A stretch of 64,000 nucleotides of DNA from Leptobrachium leishanense (Eukaryota > Chordata > Amphibia > Anura > Megophryidae): NCBI GenBank assembly GCA_009667805.1, contig CM019064.1, positions 76,754,400-76,818,399 on the forward strand. The letters run 5' to 3'. The first letter of the stretch is position 1, and the number at the start of each line of letters is the position of its first letter. The position numbers and the translations under genes are program-made. Positions 11,593 through 22,768 of the stretch are shown here, in pieces. The notes under the pieces are model-generated. The model had not been told where the DNA came from and did not search any database. It saw nothing but the letters and a program-made list of their open reading frames with translations.

Positions 11593-12180
11593 CAAGGCAA
11601 GGTAGAGAGAGGAGTCAGGACACCTGCTTTATTTGTTGTTTTATGAGCTCATAAGGCTCGAAATTGTATGACGAAATGATGGTACATCCACCTCATTATT
11701 TGGCACATAGGGTCACCAGGTGACCCCACCTTAAGCGCACTGTCCTTGTGGAGAGGAACAGATGGCAGCTTATCTTTTACTGATGAGACTAAGGGTCTGT
11801 TGCAGCAGTGTGGAATTTTGTGCAGGAACATCATAACAATGTTACTCTTGAGATAGATCTCCCTATCTGTGTGTACAACATGACAGATCACATTTTTGGC
11901 TTTGGTCTCTTTAGGTTTGGAATAGAACATGACGAAAATATTTGTATTAAGGGACTTATTATTCATGACTTAGGTTGTTTTTTTGTACACCTCAGTATTT
12001 TAGATGGTTTCATGATTGCGACACGATTCCATTGGTAGGTGTTTTTTATTCCCCTAGACGACTTGCAGGCTAAATTGATATTTTTTAAGTGTTTTGTTAT
12101 TTGTATTAGAACATTTAGCTGACATACCTGACAGTTTAAGGGCCACATACCTCTACTGGACTGATTGACTGTATACCATA
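11593..12180 (+). pseudogene. Provirus gag-pol junction region, degraded
   Basis: Direct continuation of the sequence left of 5695 after removal of the hAT element. Protease would be expected here, but I cannot point to a DTG-type active site. Frames are broken on the plus strand. Confidence 0.45.
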
Positions 12181-12502
12181 CCAGATCACACTCAAACCAC
12201 GTTCCCAGCCTGTGTACATCAAATAGTCCACTTGCACAAGAGCAACAAATAGGGATTGCACTAGTTATTTAGGAAGTTTTACAGAAAAATATAATTATAC
12301 CCACTGTGTCACCCTATAAAAGTTCAATCCACCTGTTTTAAGTCTGGTAAGCAAGAGTATAGATTCACCCAGGATCTCAGAGCAGTACATGCCCTGATAC
12401 AGCCCTTTGCGCCTTTTGGTGCCAGACATATATGGTCTAAATGCTGCAATTCCCCATGACGCTCAGTGTTTAATAGTCTTAGATATATGTTTTGCTTTTT
12501 TA
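12181..12502 (+). pseudogene. Provirus pol: N-terminal reverse transcriptase remnant
   Basis: In broken frames the plus strand shows a palm-like block ending in RFTQDLRAVHALI, then PDIYGLNAAIPHDAQC and VLDICFAF, where gamma- and epsilonretroviral enzymes have the QDLR and VLDLKDAFF-type motifs. The second Asp is retained in VLD. The frame runs directly into the hAT insertion at 12503. Confidence 0.8.
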
Positions 12503-13053
12503 TAGGGATCTGCGTTTCGTGTTTCGGAATTTCGGAATTTTCACGAAATTTCCCGATTCGTGTTTTCGGATGCGGCCGAATTTCCGAAAATTTTTAGATC
12601 CGAAAATGGCAGATCCAAAAAGTTTTCCGAGCCGAAACAAAATATTTTCAGAATTTTCGAATGGACTTGAAATGTGTCAAATCGAAATTTATTGCTTTGA
12701 AACGAGGAGAACAGACGTTCCGAAAAAACGAAAATTTCCGAAGTTACGAAAAGTCGATACAAAAAACGAGCAAAGTGACACGAAAATACGAAAAACGGTC
12801 GATATTTCGAAAACATGTACAATTCCGAAAAACGAAAATTTCCGAAATTACGAAAAGTCGATACAAAAACGAGCAAAGTGAAACGGAAATACGAAAAATG
12901 GTCGAGATTTCGAAAAAAATATGTACACGAAAAAACGAGTCGAGCCGAACCGAATCGAAACAGAAATCGGTCGAAACTAGCCGAATCGAAAAGTTTAAAA
13001 ATCTGAAAAATCGAACCGAATCGAACCGAAAAAAAAATCGATGCACAAGCCTA
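12503..13053. mobile_element. hAT-type MITE, CGAAA-rich, inserted in reverse transcriptase
   Basis: Ends TAGGGATCTGCG and (complement of the right end) TAGGCTTGTGC form imperfect inverted repeats. A perfect 8-bp duplication CTTTTTTA flanks it (12495-12502 and 13054-13061). The interior is a degenerate CGAAA/TTTCG field with no coding sense. Removing it and one duplication copy makes the reverse transcriptase frame continuous. A related left end occurs at 26440. Confidence 0.9.
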
Positions 13054-13061
13054 CTTTTTTA

Positions 13062-13680
13062 GCATTCCAGTACACCCTGGCTAGACCACTGATTGTGTTC
13101 ACGTATAGAGGTAGTCAATTTACATAGACAAGATTTCCTCAGGGTTTCAGTGATATACCAGCGGTTTTCAGTGCCGTGGTCAAGCAAACTCTTGAGTCAC
13201 GGACCCAGCAGTATGGCTCTACGTCGCACCAAAACATGGATGACCTATTGCTGTGCAGCCCAGACAAGGACAGTTGTTTCAGAGACTCTAAACTTTTGCT
13301 ATTGCACTTATTTCAAGCAGGCCACAAGGAGTCGCTTAAGAAAATGTCCTACTCGTTGTCAAATACATGGGATTCACCCTTTCTCCAGGTCAGAGAAAGT
13401 TGTCCTCAGAGCGAGTGCAGGCGCTTATGAAATTGCCACGGTCGCATGATAAAGCTTCCATGATGTCCTTTCTAGGAGTGATAAACTGTTGCAGACATTG
13501 GCTAGACTGTTCATTTTATGATTTTTGCACCAAACAAGCCCAGACACCATTCAATAGACTGATGAACTGTTACCTGCTTACAAAACTCTCCAGCAGTCCT
13601 TGTGTACAGCTCCAGCACTCAGATTGCCTAATTACAGCTCACCTTTACACCTTGATTGCAAAGAGGATGGAAGGATAGCT
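13062..13680 (+). pseudogene. Provirus pol: reverse transcriptase palm, thumb and connection remnant
   Basis: The plus strand shows the fingers/palm continuation, then MDDLLLC (a YXDD-type catalytic box with Tyr-Val altered to Met) at about 13235-13255. After a frame change come SPGQRKLSSERVQ and SMMSFLGVINCCRHW, matching the thumb and connection region of gamma- or epsilonretroviral pol. At least two frameshifts occur. Confidence 0.85.
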
Positions 13681-14292
13681 GCGGGCGTTCTGACTCAGAG
13701 CCACTGCAACGGATACTAATGGCAGTTTATTCAAAATTTTACATACAGTGGTTGGGGGGATGCCGGCATGCTTAGGATCGGGGATGCCGGCATGCTTAGG
13801 ATCGGGGATGCCGGCATGCTTAGGATCGGGGATGCCGGCATGCTTAGGATCAGTTGCAGCATGTGCCATTATGATAGAAGCTTGTGAAGCGCTAGTATTG
13901 TCACACTCACTCATTTGTATACTAAGTTTTAAATGTCCTTAAACAAAGCACAACACAACATATGACAATGCAAAAGCGATAACACTATGAGAAGATATTT
14001 ACTGACACTCACAATCTTACTGTCATATACTGTATGCTGGGCCATCTGTATGTCCTGCTGTGTTAGTCCTTAAAATGATTACAACACAATCCACCCCCAC
14101 ACCAGACATGGATGACGACTCCCATGACTGTGTAACACAACTGCAGCAAGTCACCACACCTGGAGGGGACTTGCAGTTTACTCCTATAGAAGGCAGTGAG
14201 ATCGTGTTTGTAAATGGTTTGTTTCTTCCAGGCTTTGCTATAGTTCAGATGCAGACAAGGTGCTTATGGCACATTCTATTCGTTGTGATTCA
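13681..14292 (+). pseudogene. Provirus pol: connection and start of RNase H, with amplified segment
   Basis: The frame shows RIAAGVLTQ-type connection sequence, then the four-fold GMPACLGS repeat (13756-13851), then VAACAIMIEACEALVLSH, which is the normal continuation. Further on, EIVFVNGLFLPGFAIVQ aligns with the first catalytic Asp strand of retroviral RNase H, here with Asp replaced by Asn. The frame stops at the hAT insertion at 14301. Confidence 0.75.
13756..13851 (+). repeat. Four perfect 24-bp repeats inside pol
   Basis: Units at 13756-13779, 13780-13803, 13804-13827 and 13828-13851 each read GGGGATGCCGGCATGCTTAG plus GATC. Since 24 is a multiple of three, the array adds eight residues per copy and keeps the frame. 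The units carry GATGCCGGCATGC, a short self-complementary stretch. Confidence 0.97.
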
Positions 14293-14753
14293 GCTCAAGC
14301 CATGGGCGTCGCAGGATGGGGCAAGGGGGGGCACGTCCCCCCACCGGGACTGCCCATCACTCACAGCACAGGCCGCAGCACTTTTCACCACTGGTTAACA
14401 GGATGATTTGCTGCAGGCTCCTCCCTGTCTCCTCTCCCACCACGTGACTGGCTGCAGGGTGTCACGTGACTGCAGCATGTGGTGCTGGCCGGGAACAAGG
14501 AGAGACAGAGACAGAGAAGCTCTCCTGGATCAGTGTATGGTGAGAATGAATAAAGATTTTTTTTTAACAAAAAGCTATTGTATTTTTTTTTTTTGGGCGG
14601 GGGAAGGTGATGGGTGGGTGTATTTGACTATGGATTAATTTTAACATTAGGGGTTAATCTTGGAGTTAAATCTAGTGCTAGGGTTACCCTTAGGGATAAT
14701 TTTAGAGTTTGGGTTAATTCTAGAATTAGGGACAGGACAATAATTTTCTTTTT

Positions 14754-15370
14754 TTCAGGGTGCCTACATATATTCAGGGTGTGCGGGTGTGTTTTTAGGA
14801 GCTCCTCTATATATTCAGGGTGTGCTTGTGTCTTTTTAGGGGCTCCTCCATATATTCAGGGTGTGCTTGTGTCTTTCTAAGGGCTCCTCCATATATTCAG
14901 GGTGTGCTTGTGTCTTTCTAAGGGCTCCTCCATATATTCAGGGTGTGCTTGTGTCTTTCTAAGGGCTCCTCCATATATTCAGGGTGTGTGGGTATCTTTT
15001 TAGAGGCTCCTCTATATATTCAGGGTGTGTGAGTGTCTTTTCAGGGGCTCCTCTATATTTTCAGGGTGTGTTTGTGTCTTTTTAGGTGCTCCTCCATATA
15101 TTCAGGGTGTGTGGGTGTCTTTTTAGGTGCTCCTCCATATATTCAGGGTGTGTGGTTGGCTTTTTAGGGGCTCCTCCATATGTTCAGGGTGTGCAAGTGT
15201 CTTTTTAGGGGTTCCTCCATATATTCAGGGTGTGTGAGTGTCTTTTCAGGGGCTCCTCTATATTTTCAGGGTGTGTGGGTGTCTTTTAGGGGTTCCTCCA
15301 TATATTCTGGGTGTGTGGGTGTCTATTTTTTAGGGGTTCCTCCATATATTCAGGGTGTGCAGGTGTCTTT
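14754..15370. repeat. 42-bp minisatellite, about 15 copies
   Basis: The unit contains GGCTCCTCCATATATTCAGG followed by GTGTGTGGGTGTCTTTTTA. Copies differ by a few bases and small indels. Two open frames across it are by-products of the repeat. Confidence 0.93.
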
Positions 15371-16030
15371 TTAAGGGGAGAAAAAAAAAGTTTGTAACGT
15401 CATCTAAAACGCTTGGTAAAAGTCTCATCTCTAGTCCTATGGCCATTCATTTCAGTTTCGCCTCAACCTGACCAGGTCTAGAGCTGCCTTCGCTGAGGAC
15501 AGACAGGAGAGAGAGTGATCCGCAGCGCAGAATTCAGCATTATAGTGCATTGCACAATGTATGAACAAGCGAACTGTGAGTATTGCTCCAGCTCTTATCT
15601 GCGGGCGTCCGCAGTGAACAGGCCAAGGGAAAGTGGGTGCAGGATGCCCCCGGGTGACACCACCAGGCAGGATCTTACTGCACTCCAGTAACTCACCTGC
15701 AGTAGTGTCACCTCACCTGAGCTGCAGCATGGCAGATGCATCCCAAGTGGAGACAGTGCCGTATTACTGCAGAGCATTGTGGTAGCATTGTGGTAACACC
15801 AGTTACAGACCCTCCCTTTAGTGCGTTGATCCTGGGTGTGTGACTAGTGTGGTGCATTGAATGGTGTTAACAGACTAGAAAATGCAACACTCAGATCAGA
15901 CACTTACACCTTTATTCTTCTATTAGACTTGCATCATGTTTCGCAGCCTCTGTATTACTACGCTTTATTTTATAACTGTCCCCATCATGACATTATCAAA
16001 AGGGCAGAATATGGATGCCATTAAAATTTT
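15371..16030. other. Right interior of the 1.76-kb hAT element
   Basis: No coding similarity. Includes a TGTGGTAGCATTGTGGTA direct duplication near 15777-15797. Confidence 0.4.
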
Positions 16031-16072
16031 GCCCCCCCCGGAAAAATTTCTGCGGACGCCCATGGCTCAAGC

Positions 16073-16700
16073 AGCAGAATTAATTGCTCGGATGCAGACA
16101 TGCAAGTTGTTTAAAGGGAAAGACGTGACTATATATACTGACTCCAGACATACTTTTAAGGTAGTGCATGATTTTGGTCAGATTTGGAAGCTGATAGGAG
16201 TTGTGACAGTGGACGGTAAAGGTATTTCTAATGCAGATTGTTGTAAAAGAATTATTGTCAGTAATTGTTATCAGAAAGGATTGCTAATGTTAAATGCCAA
16301 ACCCACACCAATGCTTCAGACCCAGTGTCACAAGGTAATGCTGTATTTAGCAGATACAGTGGCAAAACCAGCTGCTGTAGCAGCTACTCCACACCCAGAC
16401 TATGACACTCATCCGACCATCCAGAGATTGATGGTAATGATACCACAATTGTACCAAGATCGAGATATAGTAAACCTCCAGGCTACGGCCTCAGAGGCAG
16501 ATTTTAAGCTCTGGGAAACTTTGTGTATGACAAAAGGATATGAATGGCCTTTAGTCATACAAGGAGGGGAAGTTGAGTATTATGAAAGCAGTTACCCCAC
16601 TTTTATTTTTATTACCCCCCTTTTATTTTTATTTCACAGTTTATGGTTTCGGACATAAAGGTAAAGAACAGACCGTTAAGACTTTAGCAGCAAGGTTTGT
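16073..16700 (+). pseudogene. Provirus pol: RNase H C-terminal half and start of integrase
   Basis: Continuing the frame after the insertion: AAELIARMQTCK, then VTIYTDSRHTFKVVHDFG (catalytic Asp in TDSR) and a LADTVAKPAA-type end of RNase H. A linker follows. The open stretch runs to 16658. VYGFGHKGKEQTVKTLAARF further on looks like the integrase N-terminal zinc region with HK retained. This is one of the best preserved parts of the provirus. Confidence 0.88.
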
Positions 16701-17165
16701 ATGTAAAGATAGGGCCTCGCGTTATCGCAGATGATATTTGTGTAGCACAGGCAGAATACTGTATGTGACGCAGTTGATTAGGAAATGGAACGGCGTCTAC
16801 GGTGATAGATCTTTTTTTCTTTACCTCCTGATCATGCGGTGGTCAAGCAGATAATCAGGAGGAACAAGGAGGATTTCCGATATAGTGAGCCGACTACACT
16901 GATCACAGTGACCAGAACAACAGCTCTGACAGAAGGTTCCTCAGCATGGATCCACGCAAGCAGGATAACGATGGCTTACAAGCGCTGGACGGATCAAAGC
17001 CAAGCAGAAGCAAGCAAGGAGGCACAGCCAGGACCAGTTATCGGGAGGCCGGGCTTTCTCCCCGCACAGTCAGACTCAGGACCAGTTTTCGGGAGGCCGG
17101 GGTTTCCCCCCAACACAGTCAGGACCAGTTATCGGGAGGCTGGGGTTCTCCCCCAAACAAGTGAC
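16701..17165 (+). pseudogene. Provirus pol: integrase with core deleted, C-terminal remnant
   Basis: Within about 100-150 bases the sequence passes from the integrase N-terminal region to its C-terminal barrel (FRYSEPTTLITVTRTTALTE and WIHASR). The DDE catalytic core is therefore missing, a deletion of several hundred bases. Immediately after WIHAS comes a tandem repeat (17029-17165). Confidence 0.75.
17029..17165. repeat. Three-copy 47-54-bp tandem repeat
   Basis: Each unit contains AGGACCAGTTATCGGGAGGC and a CCCC...ACAGTCAG end. It overlaps the end of integrase and the expected start of env. Confidence 0.85.
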
Positions 17166-17877
17166 TCTTTTAGAATTTGGAGACTCTCGTGATAAAGAAA
17201 GAGTGGCACTTATAAGTAGGAGGGGAAGATCAATCCCCTGAGTCTCATGAACTGACTCCCCTGATATTATGTTGTGCTATAACTTGGGGCTTTATCCCAC
17301 TGTACTTTATTATCATTTTTTACATTCATGGTGTGTCTGAAAGATGAAAGACACAGTCAGGATATCGGTTCTAACTTGGGATTGGTTAGGAATACGAGGG
17401 AACTCAGTGAGTCCTCATGGAAAAGATAATATGTATATGAATCCATTAAGTTGATCTTTAAGGAATCTCAGAAGAATGACTCGTGCTAGATATTTAGTCA
17501 GGCCCCGCACAGCTTATAATATGGGTTTCTATTCACAGGTTTTCCTATTAATGACACTGGTTTACAAGAATGAATTGATCATGGTAATTTAACTTAATAT
17601 AGTGTGATAGAGAAGGAACCTGCCCGCGTCCATTTGCAGAGACATGTTAATGATGCAGCACTGTGGTTCAGGAATTTATCATGACTTTAAAGTGTCACCT
17701 ATAAACCGGACTATTTTATTCAGATATAAGATGTATGAGGAGGCTCCTGTGTTCACAACTTTTAATTTTGTATCAACACCAACTATTGACAGCAGATTTC
17801 TTACCCAACAGATTTTTTTTTCTATTCGGATGGCCTATATATATAGTTGCCTAAGTAGTAGAACAGGGTTATCTTTT
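17166..17877 (+). pseudogene. Provirus env-like remnant, left part
   Basis: By position this is env. Frames are broken. The stretch before the L1 insertion (about 17810-17877) reads as a degenerate Tyr/Cys-rich segment that resembles the region just upstream of the SU/TM boundary in simple retroviral envelopes, but the match is weak. It ends at ACAGGGTTATCTTTT, the L1 target duplication. Confidence 0.4.
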
Positions 17878-18324
17878 TTTTTTTTAACATATTGTTCTTT
17901 ATTGAAAAGTTGAAAAGTCATACATAGTCAATATCAACAGTGTATAATATTGCAGTAAATAAATGAAGAGCTTAAAACATCGCATAAAGCGTGGCATTTG
18001 CTATATATACAAAAGGGGTGGACCTGAACAGGAGACAAATGCCCATGGTCGGGTGGTATAAACTTCATAATGGTAGGTGTAGCTTTGGGAAAGGATGAGT
18101 GGGGGGAGGGGGACTCAGCGGGAAGTATACGGTAAAAGAGGGTGAATTTAGTGAGACCGGGGGACGTTCCTACCCACCCGGGGCAGGCAGGTGTTTAGCC
18201 AATAGTGCAAGGAGCGATAATGTTCAGCAACTTTACCCAGAGACAGGGCGGCCCTTTCCTCTGCCGATCGAATAGTTTCCACTTCACGCAACCATACAGT
18301 AAGAGGAGGGGCAATGGGTTTACG

Positions 18325-21300
18325 TCAGAACAGCGGTATAACTAGGCGCGCAGCGTGTAGAAGTCTGACGGTGATCGATTTCCGAAATACCTCGGGTGGG
18401 ACCTCAGTGTGGTTAAGTAGGCAATACTCCGGGGCAAATGGGGGTGGCGGTTCCGTGACCTCGCAAAGACAGTCGTGAACGGAGTGCCAAAATTCGGAGA
18501 GGACAGGGCAATCCCACCATATGTGGAGAGCCGAGGCGTTAGGTGCCTCACATCTCCAGCATCTGCCGGTCTCCCAGTCAGCGTAATGGCTTAGTATTTG
18601 GGGGGTTTTATGCCACCTCGTGAGCACTTTATAATTGGTCTCTTGAACCCTTACTGCTGTGGAGCTGGAATGTGCCAATTGGCAAATAGCGCTCCATTGG
18701 TGGTCCTCAAAGGTTAAGTTTAAGTCGCGTTCCCAGCTAGAGCGAGCGGAACTGTTCAGGGATGACGTGGCTTGGAGCATGTTATACATTAAAGAGAGGC
18801 AGTGCGATGGGTATCTGCCTCTCTCTATCAACATCTCGTATTGCGTGAGCGGTCTGATATAATCAGTCAGTGGAGCAAGGGATCGTAATGATTGAATGAG
18901 TCTGTGATGATGGAACCGCGGTAGGAATGAGTTTGCGTGTGGAATGGGTAAGTGGTCACAAGGGATTGGGCATGATTCATTCAGAAAATGCTTAGGTGTT
19001 GGAGAGGCAGGCCGTCCCCGTCTGTCAGGAGCAGGGATCTAGAGAAAGCTGGCAACCACTGCAGGGGTAGGAGCGGCGAGGGGAAGGGTGCTATGCCCGC
19101 TGATGGCTTCAAAGAGCGCCAGGCTCTCAGGGTGGCTTGTATTAGGGGGTGGGGGTCGATCATGTTTTTTTGCGTGGAAATTGGCAGCCAAGGGAGGCAG
19201 GACAGTGGGCACCGCGCCGATCCTTGCTCTATCGCGACCCATGACCTATTTAATGAGCAGGTGGTCCATTCCATTATGTGTTGTAGGTGCGAGGCCAGGT
19301 AGTAGTGCCAACATTGTGGGAGGGCAACGCCGCCTAACTGTTTAGGGGCCATCAGCAAGGTCAAACTAATGCGTGGCTTTCTAGAGTTCCAAACATAGGT
19401 GGAAATCATCGTGCGGAGCTGCGCAAAAAAGGAGAGAGGTAGGAGGATAGGGTGCGCTTGAAAAAGGTATAGGACACGGGGCAATATGTTCATTTTCACT
19501 ACATTAATGCGCCCGAACCATGAAATGTGCGGGAAGGTCCATTGTTGTAGGTCTGCTGTTAGGGCCGTAAGCAAAGGTTTGTAGTTCACATGGAATAGGT
19601 CTTTACAGGTCGCAGTGAGGGTGATCCCTAAGTATTTAAGGCCACTATTACGCCATCGGAAAGGGAACATATGTTTTAAAGTTGCCTGTAGTTCAGCAGG
19701 GGCATTTATGGGTAAGATTTCCGATTTTTCCATATTAATACGGAGATTGCTGATGGTACCATAATCTGCAAAAAGTTTAATTAGATGCTGTAAGGACTCC
19801 ATCGGCCTGTGGACGAAGAATAGCATATCGTCTGCGTATGCCGCGACTCGATGTTCCGTCCCTGCCACCGATACTCCGTGCAATTGGGGGTGTGTGCGGA
19901 TCGCCTGTAGGAAAGGCTCAAGGGTCAGGGCAAACAGTAATGGGGAAAGGGGGCAACCCTGCCTTGTGCCATTATTAATGTGAAAGGGGGGTGAAAGGGC
20001 CCCATTTACATTAAGTCTGGCAGAGAGGTTGGAATACAACGATCCAACCCATGCCATCATGATTTGACCCAGACCTATGCGGCGCAATGTGCTGAAAAGG
20101 AAGCTCCAACTGACGCGGTCAAAAGCCTTTTCCGCATCAGTGGAGAGAAGTAGCATAGGGTCATTCTTTTTTTTGGACGTTAAATGGATCAAGTTAATTG
20201 CTCGCACGGTATTTGCCCTGCCCTCCCTCCCTGGAATAAAGCCTGATTGATCAGTATGGATAAGCTGCGGGATGTAGGGGCTAAGACGAGTGGCGAGGAT
20301 TTTAGCAAATAATTTTACATCCTGATTTAATAATGAGATAGGCCTATAATTGCCGCAGAGCTCCGTGTCCTTGCCTGGTTTGGGGATGAGGGTTACTGTG
20401 GCCATCAGGGTCTGGGCGGTCAGTGGGTCCCCGTCCATTATAGAATTAAAGGCCACAAGCCATTGCGGGTCGAGCATTTCCCGGAGAGTTTTGTAATATA
20501 GATGGGGTAGACCGTCGGGGCCGGGGGCCTTGCCCGCCGGGGTCCTTTTAATGGCATCAGTTAGCTCTGTCCCCGTGATCGGTTGTTCCAGTAATTGTCT
20601 AGTCTCTGGTGAGAGGGATTTGTCAAGATGGGCCCGTAAGTAATCATCAATAGCAGGTTGCAACAGTGAGGTAGAGGGGGTAGGAATGTTGTATGCATCT
20701 GTGAAGTGGGTAAGTAAAAGGTCCATCAAGTCCCGTGGGTGTGTAAGCAACTCTTTGGCCGGTGTGCGTAGTTTAGGGATATACATGGTACGGTTGCGTT
20801 TACATAGGGCATGGGCTAGGAGTTTCCCGCATTTATTCCCCTGGTCAAAGAAAAGCCGTTTAGTGCATTTTATAGCGGTTAAGGCACTGATATTAAGCAG
20901 GGAGTGTAGTTCTGCTTTGTGCCCCAAGAGTTCTGCGTAAATCTGGTCTGATAGGGTAGTCTTATGTGTCAGTCCTAGGTCGCGGATAAGGGTGTGTAGT
21001 TCGGACTCGCGTTGTGTCCGTTCTCTTTTGAGGCGCGCTCCTTGTGAAATCAGATAGCCCCGTGCGACTGCTTTGTGCGCTTTCCAGATTATCGGAGGTG
21101 GAGAATCAGGGGAGGTGTTTTCAATGAAGTAATGTTGAAGCGTGTCGCGCAGTCCCGTTAATATGTCAGGGTCGTTCAAAAGTGTCTCATTTAGCCGCCA
21201 ATGTGCAGATTTAAGTCGGTAGAGTGAGGTTGCAATTGTCATAAGGACCGGGCAATGGTCTGTCCATACCGTGGTGCCTATGGTGACTGACAGCATAAGG

Positions 21301-21959
21301 TGCGCAAAGTTAGATGGGATGAGCAGATAGGCGATTTGTGAATATCGGTCATGTATTGTGCTATATTATGTGTAGTCTCTGACTGTCGGGTGCATGGCTC
21401 GCCAGCAGTCAATCAATCTATTGTCGTGCAGATGGAGTCGGGCCTGTTGGTGCACTGAGGGAGCCACACTAGTCATGCCGCGGGAGGTATCCACCTGGGG
21501 GTCAAGCGCCAGATTAAGGTCTTCCCCTAGCAAAAGTATCTCCTCTGTGAATGACATTACGGTGCGGAGTACGTCACGCAGAGCTCGATGTTGGCCCCTG
21601 TTGGGTAGGTAGACAGACGCGAAGGTATAGGTCTGGGAGCCTATGGTGCCCTTAACCAAGGTGTATCTGCCCCCCTCATCGTATTTAGTGTCCAGGAGCG
21701 TAAAGGGGACATGTCTGGAGAACAGAATAGCCGTACCGCGAACTTTGCCATCTTTACAGTTCCCGAAATAACCTGTGGGGAAATGGTGGTTGCGAAAACT
21801 CGGAGCTTTGTCAAGAGCGAAATGAGTCTCCTGTACCAGGATCACAGAGACACATAGCTTAAAAAATTCCCGAAGGGCGATATGTCGTTTCGTGGGGATG
21901 TTCAAGCCCCCTGCATTTAAGGTGAGCACCCTAAGGGTGTCTGGGGTGAATGCCATCAA
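18325..21959 (-). pseudogene. LINE ORF2: endonuclease, reverse transcriptase, C-terminal zinc knuckle
   Basis: The protein would copy LINE RNA into DNA at a nicked target. The apurinic-type endonuclease occupies 21959-21366: LTLNAGGLN, LVQETHF, and LLGEDLN where the family has GGDFN/GGDLN, so one Gly is changed to Glu. One in-frame TAA near 21363 separates it from the reverse transcriptase block (21296-18981), which has TLIPKPGKD (about residue 305), STDAEKAFDRVSW (about 385), NGTRQGCPLSPLLF and YADDMLFF (about 485). A single-base frameshift near 19000 moves the frame to the C-terminal part (to 18325), which holds CWRCEAPNASALHIWWDC, the cysteine-histidine motif of L1 ORF2. Only these two lesions are obvious, so the copy is fairly young. 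Confidence 0.93.
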
Positions 21960-22202
21960 TCAAGGGTAGGGTTAACTAATAACAAACAGTAGAATGTCCT
22001 AATCAATAGAGACAAAGGTAATACTTAAAACTATCAAACAGGTAAAACAGTAAAAAAAGATCAACAGAGCTGTCGCAACTCGTGTGTTAAACAAACCCGT
22101 GGCACCTATCGAGGTGTCGGGAGAGACCGCACGGACCACCAGGATATGGGTGGGTTGCAGCTCAGTGGGGTACGTGGAGTGAGCGCCTTCTCAAATTCCG
22201 CG
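21960..22202 (-). other. LINE sequence upstream of ORF2
   Basis: Short inter-ORF or 5' sequence of the LINE; no ORF1 residues recognised. The element stops at the target duplication at 22203. Confidence 0.6.
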
Positions 22203-22217
22203 ACAGGGTTATCTTTT

Positions 22218-22768
22218 ATGGTAGGTGGGCAACAAAGGTAAAACCCTCCAAGCATTCGAAACCTTGTCTCTTAGGATTTATAGTAGATAAATGTTAAACA
22301 CACACATATTTAGATGTTGCTATTTTAGTTGTTTCTTTAAGATGAATTGTAGTATTTTAACGCCACAACCCCACACTTATCTTAGATAGTGCTGGTCATG
22401 GTAAAACAGATAACTACCAGCATCCATAGCAATTTATGAGAATAGACAATACTTATTATGGATTATCTCCATAGCTGCAATTTAAAACTTCTTCTCCCAT
22501 TCCCTTTTGTTTATCTATTTTCATCTTATTTTATATAAGTGTTATGGCTCGCTGTCACCAGTGATTATTGTGTTCCCACTCTTGAAGAAGAGGCCTGCAT
22601 GGTCAGGGTGTCTCCCTGGGTCATTTTTGCGTGGGTTTAAATCCTGGGTCCAGCTAAGAGTGACCCGGCCTCTGAAGTACTGGGCGGGCATGGGAACGTG
22701 ACAGTGTTGCTTTATTATTTTTAGTTTTGTTTTAGTTTATTGATCACGATGTGATAAAAATGATGGAT
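22218..22768 (+). pseudogene. Provirus env-to-3' LTR remnant
   Basis: Continuation of the provirus right of the L1. No transmembrane or fusion motif that I can support, and the expected polypurine tract before the LTR is not evident. Confidence 0.4.

Larger units (their letters stand above)
14301..16064. mobile_element. hAT-type element, 1.76 kb, inserted in RNase H
   Basis: The left end CATGGGCGTCGCAGG and the complement of the right end CATGGGCGTCCGCAG are inverted repeats, each followed inward by a G-run and GCA. The 8-bp duplication GCTCAAGC is perfect (14293-14300, 16065-16072). No transposase. It contains a 42-bp minisatellite (14754-15370) and otherwise anonymous sequence. Confidence 0.92.
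17878..22202 (-). mobile_element. L1-clade LINE, 5'-truncated, inserted in the provirus
   Basis: A 15-bp duplication ACAGGGTTATCTTTT flanks it (17863-17877 and 22203-22217). On the minus strand it ends with poly(A) (T-run at 17874-17885) preceded by AATAAA (complement at about 17898-17903). It contains ORF2 but no ORF1, so the copy is truncated just upstream of ORF2. Everything is as expected for target-primed reverse transcription by an L1-type element of the Tx1/L1 group found in frogs. Confidence 0.95.

Noticed and set aside
11649..11966. 105-codon minus-strand frame
   Set aside because: It lies antisense to the provirus gag-pol region and resembles nothing; probably chance.
12492..13062. 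Several frames of 63-133 codons on both strands
   Set aside because: They arise from the CGAAA/TTTCG field of the hAT MITE; the compositional bias removes stops on both strands.
13748..13942. Short repeat protein with GMPACLGS units as an independent gene
   Set aside because: Its frame continues in both directions into retroviral pol remnants, so it is an internal amplification of pol.
14754..15370. CRISPR-like array (regular 42-bp period)
   Set aside because: There are no unique spacers; the whole period repeats, the genome is eukaryotic, and it lies in a transposon.
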